A stretch of 52,197 bases of DNA from Candidatus Omnitrophota bacterium (GTDB lineage Bacteria > Omnitrophota > Gorgyraeia > Zapsychrales > Fredricksoniimonadaceae). The stretch covers positions 1-52,197 of the forward strand of contig CAIOTT010000026.1 in NCBI GenBank assembly GCA_903861305.1. Reading direction: 5' to 3'. The translations under genes were made by a program, and so were the position numbers. The notes beneath the pieces are model-generated. The model searched no databases. It was given only the letters and a program-made list of their open reading frames with translations, and had not been told where the DNA came from. Below, one piece after another: positions 37,901 to 49,900 of this stretch; position 1 is the first letter of the stretch; every line of letters starts with the position of its first letter.

Positions 37901-40900
37901 AGATCTGTTTTCGCCTTCTTGAGCGTCGCCAATTCCTGGCTGTTGTTCCTGTCCTCCAGATAGAGCTCCTTGCCCATATACTTGTACGCTTCATCCCCAT
38001 GCCGGGCCACATAATTGATCTGTTTGCCATCAACTTCCACGATCCGGTACACGGCTTTCATGAATTCAAGCACGTTACCCTCGGTCACGGTCACCAGCGC
38101 GGTCTTGGCGTTTTCCCGGCCGTTCACCAGGCGGCTCAAAGCCTCGCCCATCAGCGCGATCATGGTCTTACCGCCGCCTGTCCCCTTGACGAAAACCTGA
38201 CCACCCGGCGAGAACGCCACATGCGCCATGGCTTCCGCCAGGAGGAACCTGTGTTTTTTCTGTAATTCCTGCGTGTTTTTGTCTTTCTCAACGACCATGG
38301 CGCTGCCCAGGTCAAGTTCATATTTGCTGCTCATGGCATCCCAGTGTTCCTGGGACCGCCTGATGAACTTCATGATAGCGTTGATATTCTTGGCCTTTTC
38401 TGCATCTTTGCTCCTGATGTGACCCGGGGCATCCGCATCATACGACAACACTAGGTCGTAACGCACATTTTCCATAAACGGGATCGCGTCCTTTAACGTC
38501 ATCTCTTCAAGTGACTTCTCTTTGAAATTACTACCAAGGTCCCTGATCCCGTTATAGTTCTTTTCCAAAATAGAACGCAATTCGCCGGGTTCAAATAAAA
38601 ATCCAGCTTCTCCACGACTCTTAAGCTTATCTATCGAAATTCCTTCTGGAAGTGTCAACTTATTATCCATAAGAGCATCTGCCAGTTCCTTATGGAAAGA
38701 CGAATCTCTGAGGATGCCATTCAGAGTGTCGATAGAATCCGCATGCTCCGGGATCTTGAATCCAGCCTCACGCAAAACACCCAGGAACGTCGAAGGTGTC
38801 TTATCACCCTTAAAATCACTCGCCTTCAGTTCAAACGAAGCCAATTTCAATTGATCCTTGACCATGCTGATAATATGTTCAAGCCTCACCGGATCTATGT
38901 TACTAAAGACCTGAGGAGCCACATTCAGCAAATCATCATTACTATTTTCCCTAGCCGCTCTCTCAATCTGTTCACGTATTTTGTTTGCAAATTCACCAGC
39001 TTTAGCCATTAGATCCTTCCTGTCCATTTTCAAAATAGAAGGATTTCTCATGACTTCCAGCATTAACATGGCGTCTTCCAGCGCGCGTTGGCTGCGCGAC
39101 GTGGCAAGGATCTCTTTCTGCAGGAGATCAATGTAATCACCAAACTTTTTATCATTTTGACTCGCGTCTGATTCTCCAAGGCGCGACCCCTTTGATTTTT
39201 GCAACCTTTCAAGAACCGCCTTGGCCAATTCTGCACGGTTGCCAAGGTACTCCTCAATAAATTTTTCCGAGAAAGGCGTTTCAACCTTTTCCTTCAAAAC
39301 CTGACAATCATTGGTCAAATATTTTTCTGTGATCAACCCTTTGAGCAGTTTATCTATATCTATATCTGTCTTCGAAGCAATATTTTCCAAACCCAGCCTG
39401 GCCTGCATCTTGTACATGGTAAACGTATCCATATCCACGTAAAAACCGAGGGCAATGGCCCGCGTGGCTGCCATCCTTTCGCCCTGCAAATCGAGGATCT
39501 GTTGCCGCTGTTTCGCCATTTCTTCGATCGTCGTCTTGTACGTGGCCATTCTTCCCGCGGCCGCGGCCAATGTCTGGTCTTTATCCTTAAAATACCGTTG
39601 CAGGCGCTCATTGCTGATACCTTCAGGCTCCCCAACCTCGGCCTTATGACCGGCAAGGATCTCCTCGGCCACTTCTTTGGTACGAACTGTCAATCGGTCC
39701 GCCGTTTCAGGAGAGAGCCTGCTATTTTCCAGGCCTTCATGTTCTTTCACAATATCACCGGCCCTGGCCTTCAAGGCATCATTGGCATACCCTTCCTTAA
39801 TAACGACAAACTTGAGGAGCGCCAGGGCCCGCTGTGTCTCGGCCTCCGGGCTTATTTCATTCAGGTTCTTTTGGTCATTCTTCAAATCCTCGATCGTTTT
39901 ATTGACCCTGGCAATGTTGTCATTAAGATCTTTCAAAGATTTGTCCAGATCGTTTCTGTAATCAACGACTATTTTCTCAAGTTGCTCTATTCTTTTCTCT
40001 ATGTCAGGTACCATACTCATAGTCAAATAGTAATTCTTCCTGGCGTCCCGATTGTTTTCGTCCTTCAGCAATATTGCGTGATATTCAGTTGCCTTGTGTT
40101 CAAAATCCTTTTTCTCTTTTTCCAATTCATTAATCTTTTCTTGCTCTGGCAGGCTTTCAAGTTGCTTTTTAAACGAGGCTTTCTCTTCTTCCAACACGGA
40201 TTTCTGTTTTTCCAAATGCTCAATCGACCGCGGCGTGGCATACATCCCTGCCTCAAAAAGATTGGCCTGGAGCAATATCTTAAGCACGGGATCGGGTTCC
40301 CCCTCGATCAGGCGCCTCAAATTCTGTTCATAATCCGCCTGTGCTATCAAATCACTGATTATCTCTAAATTTTGTCCATGTTTCGCGGTCTCCTCTTGCA
40401 GCCTGTCTTGTTCCGCGCGGTCTTTCGGATCCTTTTCACCAGACTTGGCTTTCAGCTCTTCCAGTCTTTTCACGTTGTCCGCATTCGTCACCGCATTTTT
40501 CTCAAACGCGTTGATCTTTTCACGGATAGCCTCAAACCCGGCCGCGCGTGACGCCTGATAGGCACCAGACTCAAGGCTGCCCAGGAGCTTCTGTTCAACC
40601 TCCAGCAGTTCAACGCGATGGAATGCGGCCTTACGCGCATCATCCAGGGCTTTATTCGACATATCGTTTTCGTAAGCCCTTTGCGCCTTGAAATGGTCGA
40701 TCTTGGCGCTAATGAACGCGTCTGAAGCGGGGGTATCCCTGTCCAGAAGATTGGAGATCTCCCTGGCCTCATAGAATTTTTGTCTAAGGACATACATCCT
40801 GTCCGAACGCTTCAGGTCATCGGCAAGTTCCTTTGAGGAAAGCTCTTTTGTCTTGTTATACTCAACAATAAGATCGATCAGCGCCTTGGGGGCTGTTGAG

Positions 40901-43900
40901 GCAAATTCAGCGAGAAAATCCAGGCCTTTTGTGTCTGTAACAGATTTTTTCGACCGCGCGTCCAATTGCGCCATAACTTTAGTTATGGTATCAACAAGGT
41001 TCTTTTCCTGATAAAGCTCGCTGTCGATCCTGTCTTCAGCAAGAACCTCTTCCACGGCCTTCCTCTCACTTGCGGTGAGCCGCCTGCCGGTGCCGTCCTC
41101 AACCCACGTGTCCAGTGCCTTGATCACGTCACGTTGCAGATCTTTCCGCGCCGCCGGCATATTCTCACCTTTAAGGGTCGCGGAAGCCACCCGCTCCTGA
41201 TACTCCCTTGCACCCTGGATCTTGTCATTTTTCTCACTGCCGCGCGCCATTGCCGCGTCAAGCTTGTCCCTCAAGTACTGCACCTCATGCGAAGAAGTCC
41301 CATCGGATGACCGTGACTCTGCCGCCTTGATCGCCGCCGTGATCTCGTCATAAGACCTATCGCCCTTCTCTGATCCCATCAAATACTCCTGGCGCCGGAG
41401 AAGCTCCGTTGTTTCAACATCAAGCGCTTGTTTCCTGGCTTTATGGTCATTGTTGTCCTTCAACGCCGGCGTTTCAAGCTCCAGGAGCTTGAGCTGGTTC
41501 GATTGAGATTTCACCCGGTCAAGATCCGCCAGAATGGTATAGTGCTCTTTCACCTGGTCGTTAGGAGCGTTCCTGATCTTTTCCTCATAATATTTGGTCG
41601 ACGAGGCCTCATTCACCTGGGCTTGCGCATCCTCATGCGCCTTGTACGCTTGAGTGAGATCCGCCTTGGCCTGGGCCCGTTCCGTCGTGGCTTTGGTCAA
41701 TGCTTCACTCTGTTGTGGTGCTTTCCTGGCCTCATTAAAAGCCGCATCAGCCTTCTTATATGCCTCCCGTTGCTCAATAAGATCTAACCCGGTACTGGCC
41801 ACCTTGTCGTTCGGATCAGCCTTAAGCCTTTCGTGGAGCTGTATTTCATAGCCGCGATCCAGGATGTTCTGTCGCTGCGTTTTCAGCGCATCGATCGGTG
41901 CGTTAAGGTGGGCGATCATGTCTGCGTTAAACTTCTTCATCTCCACGTCCGGGGGAAGTGATTTCTCCAGGGACGCTATTTTCTGATCCATCTCAGCTAG
42001 GGTTCCGGGAACAGTGCCGCGGTATTCCGGCGTGGCCGCGGCCTGACGGTACTTGAGTTCTTCACTGACCTGCTCAACACGGCTGCTATGCTGACTGATC
42101 TCACCCGAAAGGCTCTGGAACTGGGTACGCTCTTCAACTGTGAGCCCGGTCGTCTTCTGTTTTGCGTCAAGTTCCTGAAGCCGCTCGCTCTTTAACCCGT
42201 ACTGTTGCGACTCATGGGCTAATGTGATCTGGGCCTGCTCGATCCGGAGGTCTTGGACCTTGACATCATCGCGGTCAGTGCCTTTGGCGGTCAACCGGTC
42301 GATCTCACGCGAGATCTCGCCCTGCCGGTACGCGCTGGCAGCCTGCGTATCACGGGCGGGTTTCAGGCCGAGCGACCAGAACGCGATGGTCGAGGCTTCC
42401 TCATTGACCGCCTGGCCGGCTTTCTCTTCCCCGTACTTCTTCGCATTGACCGCGATCTCATTCTTCACGTCATCCGTTATCTTTTGGCCCGGATGTTCCT
42501 GTTCCCAGCTCAACTTCGCCATGTCTGTATAGTTAGCGGCCTCTTTCGCGGCCATAGTTGCCTTGAAATCAGTCTGTTCCAACCCCCATTCCGCGACAAC
42601 TTTAACGCCGGCAAGCCAGCTGGCTGTGGCAGGAATAGAATGCGCCCAGGGATTCGACAAAACCCTGGCCACATAATCACGCGACCCTCCGGCCTTTTCA
42701 AAAAGGCTCAGTGCCGGCTGTGTGACCGCGAACATCGGGCCAAGCTGGGTGCCCATTTTAAAACCGCTGACCATGCTTATAATGTTGGAACCGACAATGC
42801 CGTAAGATGCATGATTCTTATCGCCCTCAATAGGAATATAAACCGCCTTGCGCGCTTCATTCCAGGACGCCGTTTGCGCCGCTAGATCCCACTTCTGTCC
42901 TGTGAAAAGAGAAGCAAGCCGCTTGCTTGCGAATTCCCCGGCTGCTGTGGCCACATTGAATGCGGGCATGGTCAGGGCAAAATCAACGCCGCTGCGCAGG
43001 CCGACTTTCCAGACAAGGTCCGGATTCTCCGCGAAGATCTTCAGGCCGCCGCCCTCCATCTCCCCTCTGGAAATACCCAGGATCTTAGAATTAACGAAAT
43101 CCTGTACGCGCTCTTCCTTCCACATTTTTGTCGTCAACCCGATGAAGGCACCCGCCATCCCGTAGCGAGCAGCTTTCCAGAGGTCTACATCCTTAAGCTC
43201 CTTGCCACGAAGCATCTCATCCGCAACAGAAAACCCTGCGCCGACACCCGCTCCAACTCCCGCATGTACTATTTTCCATTCCCCCAACGAACGCGACGCG
43301 TCGCCGGTTCTTCCCAAGAGAAGATCAGGCAGGCGCTTTTTCTCCGCCGCCCCGCCAAGCGTTCCTGCACTGTTAGCTGTCCCGGATTCGACCTCGCCCT
43401 TTGTCCCGTTTAACATGTTCTGGACCCACTTGCCGCCATTGGTCATTATCGCGCCAGCGCTGCCGGCAATAAAGAACCGTCCCGCGGCGCTTCCCATATC
43501 AAACTTGCTTGTCTCGATCCGCGTCGTAGTAATGGCGCCATCGCGCACAGCACCGCCAATAACACCGGCGGTACCAAACTCAACACCATTGATCACGCGC
43601 TGCAGCCATATCTTATCCAAACCGAATGCTTTCAAAGGTGTATTAAGGAAACTGCCCGCCAAACCCCCGAGTGTAAAACCAACCGTAAAATCCCGAAGAC
43701 CGTTCATAGGCTCATAAGATTGACCTTTAAGCCTGCTTTCATAGTAACCCAACCCTGTGTTCACAGCACCCATCCCCACGCCTGTTGTCGTGCCATTGAC
43801 AACCATGCGTTGTACCGTGCCCTTCGCCGCCCATGTCTCCATTGCTTGACTGACCTTGCCAACACCCTCACCCACGCGAAGGGCGTTCGCCGCCATGGCC

Positions 43901-46900
43901 ACCCCTCCAAAAGCCAGTTCATATTGCGCACCACTCCTGCCCCAGGCCAAGCCGCCGGAAACAACATCATCCATGCTGGCATGCCCTGTCTGCACATAAG
44001 AAACAAGCGGCGTAAGCACAGCCCCGGCACCACCCATGGTCATGGCCGCCCGGCCGGTGGCCATGCTGAGCTTGACGACGGCACTGCTCTTTTCCAGGGA
44101 AGAAACCGCATCTGCTGCTCTAAGCAAGCCGCTGCCCCAGGTTGACATTTGAATTTCTGTGGTCTCACCCAGGATCGCCCCGACCTCCATGAGTTTCAGC
44201 CCGCCGCTCAGGCCCTTGATGCCTATCCCAACGCCGCCAGCCACAGTCAGCGGGATCGCCAGGGCATCGACCATATTCCAATGGCCAGGATCCACGACCA
44301 TCGCGGTCTTCTTGAAACCGGCATCGCTCAACGCCACCCCGATCCCCGTAGTTTTATCGCCAAGCAGTGCAGGAAGATATTTTTCCATAGCTCCGTCGCC
44401 GTGGAATATCACCTGGGTACCGTTGATTTCATAATACGCGCCTTCGGTTGGTTTTTCCTTCAACCAAGGGGTCTTTACCCCCTCGATCGGTGCTGCTGAA
44501 TAATAAACCGTTTTATTACGCATGTTCTCCGGGAGCCCGGTCATAACATACGTTCTGTTCATCATATCCTTGGTGATATCAGCCGCAACACTCTTGGTGA
44601 TATCAGCCACTCCCTTGATAATAAGATCTGAAACACCATAATTTGTTGGGATGAATTGCCTTGCCCCTTCCGGAACCCACATGGCCACAGCGGCATTCTT
44701 CATGTCGTAATACGCCTTGACAACAGCGGCGCTGAACTCTACGACCGGAGCTGCCATTTCTACCAACGTCGGGCCATCCTGGGGCTGCCAATCAGACGTC
44801 ATCTTCCGCCACCGCCCAGCATTACCAAGGCTCAGATCCTGCTCAAGATTCCCGCCCTTCAGATCCTTCCCGCGCACAACATTTGTTGAGGTAAGATGGG
44901 CTGAAGACTCTTCCGAGACCGCACGGCCGTTCTCATCCCTTGCTGCCTCCATGGCCGCCTGCTTGCCTGGATCGATCGCATACTGCGCCAACATAAAGAT
45001 GCTTTGAGGAACTCTAAGCAAGCCTTCCCAGGCACCGCGCATGATACTGGCTTCCTTGTTTTCAATCGTATGCAAGGTCTTGATATCCTTGACTTCGTCA
45101 GTATTTCCTTGCTGAGAAGTAAATTCACGTCCTTCACCTGACTGGAGGGTGACTGTTTTACCGTTCATCAGGTCGATAACCTGTGCATTCGCCCCTTGCT
45201 TGAAAGCCAGATAACGCCCGCCCTCGATCATCGGCTGCGCGGAAAAAGACTGGTTGACGGCGCTATACAACACCTTGCCATTCAATACAATGCTCTGGTT
45301 TTTGACTGCCGCCTCGGTGCCAACGAAACTGCTGCTTTTCCCGTTCGGGCTGTAAACCACGCCCAAAAACGTGTTGTCCGTGGAATTGTGGTAAACATCC
45401 TGCATATTCACGGCATTCGTCTTACCGATCTTCTGGTCCATGGCGAGCGCCGTCTGGGGCGTGGTCGCATTCAGGGACACGCCGTAGAAAGCCCCGAACC
45501 CGCCGGGCGTGTGGGTCATTGCGCCGCTGAATTCATTCTGCTGTGTTTTTTTATTAAAACTGCCGAGCGCGTAATTGAGGAACGTGACCCCCTGCTGCCC
45601 CGGCTGCAGCTGCTGGGCCATCTTGATATATTTATTCACGTTGGCGTCACTGGACGTCATCTTGGCCAATTCCGTATCAGCGTCCTTACCGGAATAAACA
45701 ATGGCAACCCCGCGGCCCAGGCTGTTCGCTCCAATGACCAGGGCTTTCTCCCCGTCTATTTTCAGGTCTTTTTGATCAGGATCAGGCTTTTTACCCGCTG
45801 TCGACCCGAAGGGCGATAGCATCAGGTCCGTGGCGCCATAGATACTGAGCGTGCTGTCAGCCAGACGGTCCGAAGCGCCGCGCTGGATATCAAAGCTGGT
45901 GCTGGTATAATTCAGTATCTTGCTGTTGGGGAGGTTATTAAGGACATTGTTCTTCCCGACGATCTTCGCCGTGAATTTGGCGTCTATATCACCCTTTGTC
46001 AGGCTGCCCCAGTGCGGGTCCGTGCCGTTGCCGCCGCCCATGTACATGGCTTTGCCACGATGCATCGAGAACGATGCCGTATGCGCCCTGGTCGCGTTCA
46101 CGGTACTGCCATCCACCAGCTTCGCCAATTCATCAATGGTATAGCCAAAGCTGAACTTGCCGGCATACATCACAACACCGTTCTGCGCGACACCCCTGGC
46201 AAACGTCCACAACCCGAAGGGATCACCTTTTTTCGCGTCACGCGCGTTGGGCGTAACGCGCTTCTGCTGCATGATCGAGCCGTTCTGGATATTCGCCGAA
46301 CCGTCATAATAATCCACGAACCCGTTGATAAGGTCCGTAAAGGCACCCGTCTTGGACTTGGAGATCGATAAAGGCCCCCCAGCGCTGGGATGGTACTCAT
46401 ACCGCGCGCCGTCATTGTAAAGTTCCGTCAACTGGGTCGAGAATGGCGAGGCCACATAGCCCACGCGGTACGGCCCCATGCCTTTGGACGAAAGGGCCCC
46501 TTTGCCGATAGATTTTTGTTCCCCATTAAAACTGGCCATCACAACGCCATTCTTAAAATCCACGTCCGACGATTTGTTGATCAAAATATTGGTGGGCAGC
46601 TGCGAGGGATCCGTGGTCTGTATAAAATGACCGCCCTTGCCTGCTCCCGCCGTCTGGGCAAACGGCTCTTTAAAAAGGACCTTTTGCGAGGGGTCGACCG
46701 GCGCCACAGAAAAAACAAACCCGTTCCTGGCCCCGTCATAGAGAGGATCACGAACACTTTCGAGCGCCACAAGCGCCTTGCCGGTAATTTGCTGGGACCC
46801 ACTCACCAGGGCCACCTCACCCTTGGTCCCTGAGATACCTTCATTATTAAGGAAGGACGCCCAGTGCGGGTTATTGACCCAAGTCTGGTTGCTGACCGTG

Positions 46901-49900
46901 CTCTGCGGCGCCTTCGCATCGCCCTTGAATTCCCGCATAGGCGCATTCGGATCCTTGTCAGAGCCTGTGGAAAACGTGCCTTTATAGGTATAATCGAGCC
47001 TGGTGTCAGCAGTCAGCTTCCCGGCCTCCAGTTTTTCCGAGACTACCAGTTCCCCATCGGCGTAAACCTTACTGGCTGTCTTGCCATTATAGGAAGACCA
47101 GCGCAAGGCCGGGCTTCCCGCCTCCGCGATCATTTTGCCATCTTTATCAAAGACCGCTGCAGGATTGATCGTCTGGATGACAAGATTGCGCATCTTGGTC
47201 TTTTCCCACGGGCCGGAAACAAGGCTCTTGTCGGAATACGCGAACGTACCTCTGCGATCATCCACTCCGGTGGTCGTGAAGAGAAGGACAGGGGCCAGAC
47301 CCTTGATCAAATTGTTCTGCCCGTTGATATCTGTGGTCGAAAGGATCTTCGCGCGATTCCCCTGCTCCGCGTAAGGATTGTAATTAATGAACGCTCCTTT
47401 AGACGCGGTCACACCGTCAAAGGATACCAGGCGATTGGCGTCCAGGTTAAAAGTACCCTGATCCAGGATGGCCTTTGTCGTTATCACGCCGTCCGCATCA
47501 GGCTTTAGAACATCGGTTCCCAAAACATAGGCATCGGTCCCCACGATATTGGCGGGTTTTTCGGCAGATGGCTTAGCGGTATCGTCAGGCTTGCCCGATT
47601 CTTTAGCGGCTTGCTCTGGCGGCTTTACGCCTGCAGGCTGTTCCCACTGGGAGTCCTTGTCTTTTTTCGCATTGTAAGAACTCGTGAAGGCCCGGTCGGC
47701 ATTCGCCACAAACTTTAAGTACGCCGGTGCAGGCCCGGGCTCGATCTTTCCCTCGATGGTCGCGACCGCGACGCTGCCCTTCCCCAACTGATAGGCAAGG
47801 GCGGAATCGTAATCTGGTGAAAAATAATGCCCCGTGACCGCTGTAGACCCAAGGGCCTTCAGGATATTCCTGTCAGCATCAACAACAATGTCGCCGCCCT
47901 TCGCCGACGTAAAACGAATGGAGCCATGCACAAAATCTGTAAGCCTGCTGGACGCGTCCAGGATCTTGCCGCTGTCATTGCGGATGACATCATTGCGCGC
48001 CGCGCTGACAACCAGCGTATCACCCTGCTCCAGGCCAACCTTGAGACCGCCGAACATCTTGTTATTCAAATACTGTGTCCCGTCATACCAGCCGCTGGTG
48101 GCGACATTCCCGTCCTTGAGCTTCTGCGCGGTCACATCAATGATATTATTCGCGTCCCAGGCGTGCACATTATACGACCCGACCCATGTGGCACCGGTCG
48201 CGCCCGTTGTCAGCACGCCGGCCTCGAACAGCTTGCTGGACACCTGTTTGAGCTTTTGCTCCTCAACCGCCTTTAGCTCCTCCGGTGTGCCCGCGTTCGG
48301 GGCCGTGGTATCGGCCTTCAAAAATTTATCCAGCTCCTGGCCCATCTTTTTCATAGCAGGATCATCACTTGAAGCCGCGGCTTTTATCGCCGCTTCAATG
48401 GTTGGGCGGTCCGTGGTCTGCAGTCCGGTAGAAAGCGTGCCGCGCTGGGAAAATTTGCTTTTCGGGTCATACACATTGACCACGGCGTTACTCTGCGCAA
48501 TGCTCGACGTCAAACGGGTTTGGACCCCGTCCATGGTCGCCTGCAGATCGACATTGCCGTGATTATTGATCATGTCGCGCTGCATGCCGCCGGGCACGAA
48601 CCCGCCCGTGGTCACAACGTTGCGGAAGAAAACCTTTGCGGAAACCTCCCCGTTGAACGCCTTGTCATTCACCGTGCCGTCTTCATTCATCATCTGAGCC
48701 GGCAGAGAAACATAATACCCGCCGTCTTTATTTGTATCCGCCGTGACAACGATCCCGGCCGCCTTGTTCACATTGCTCAAAATGTTCTCGCCCTCGTCCT
48801 TGGTGACCCGTCCCTCGAAGCGTAACTGGCCGTTGGTATCACGCGACATGCCGGTCAACCACCCGGCTTGTTTCAACTGGCCGTTCCCTCTATCTGTTAC
48901 GCCATGCTCAGCATACCCATCGGGGGAAGTCAAGCTCTGGTAAGCCACCCGCTGCCCGTTGTTGCGCGCCATCGCGACATTCACACCACCCATTATCACA
49001 GGGCTCACAAGATCAAACCCGGCCATCTGATAGGCCGTGGTCACAAAACCTGTTTGTTTCAGGAATGGCGAAGCGGAATATTCAATGGCCGCTTTGGCGT
49101 TGCCGGTGATCTGCTGCCCTAACGTGGTCGAAAGGTTCTCATAGGTCTGGCCGTCAATGCTCTTGGCCACGCTGAACGCCCACTCGCGCTTCAACTGGTC
49201 TTCGCTGACAGGCGAAGACAGTGCGGCATTCGACTGCTTCATGGTGTTCCACTGATTGTTGGCGTTCACAGCCCACGACGCCGTCATGTTGGTCTGCATG
49301 GCGTCCTGCACGTGCGGGAGCAGATAAGCGTTGGACCTTTCGATCGCGGCACTAAGGAAAGCCATCTCCGCGCGTTTAAAGCCGGTCGGGGGCGCTTGAT
49401 ATTTAATACCCTCCAGGCCGGCCACAGCGATGGTGCCATCCGCGTTAACCTTGGACTCCGGGACCTCAAGGACGTATTGCTCAGCCACGTTTGTCGCCGG
49501 ATTACTTATTGCCGTTAGCTTGATCCCAGTTCCGTTATATTTTTTCCCATCACTGAACTGCTTATCTTCAACCATCTCAACATTCAAATGCTCGCCTGTT
49601 TTTTGATCCAGAACAATGGTTACATTACCGTTATTAAGGAGCTTCTGGGCCTCAACACCGCCCTGGGGGCTGATCGCGTCAAAAGCGGCCGCGCCAAGTG
49701 TGGAAACCGCAAAACTGGCCGCGTAGATATTCTCCAGCTTGGTCAGGCGGTCTTTTCTTTCCGCATCGGTCTGCGGTGTGGATTTATCCAGAAAGAGATT
49801 GGTCATCGCCGTGTTCAAGGCGAAATTTGTTCCTGATTTCAGGGTCGTGCTCAAGAGGCCATCCAGGAAAGAAGCTTCCGTCACTTTTATGAAAGAAGGA

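Noticed and set aside
39199-40368. 389-codon plus-strand open frame
   Set aside because: It is antisense to the coiled-coil region; its hydrophobic Phe/Leu-rich translation is what antisense of Lys/Glu-rich helix gives.
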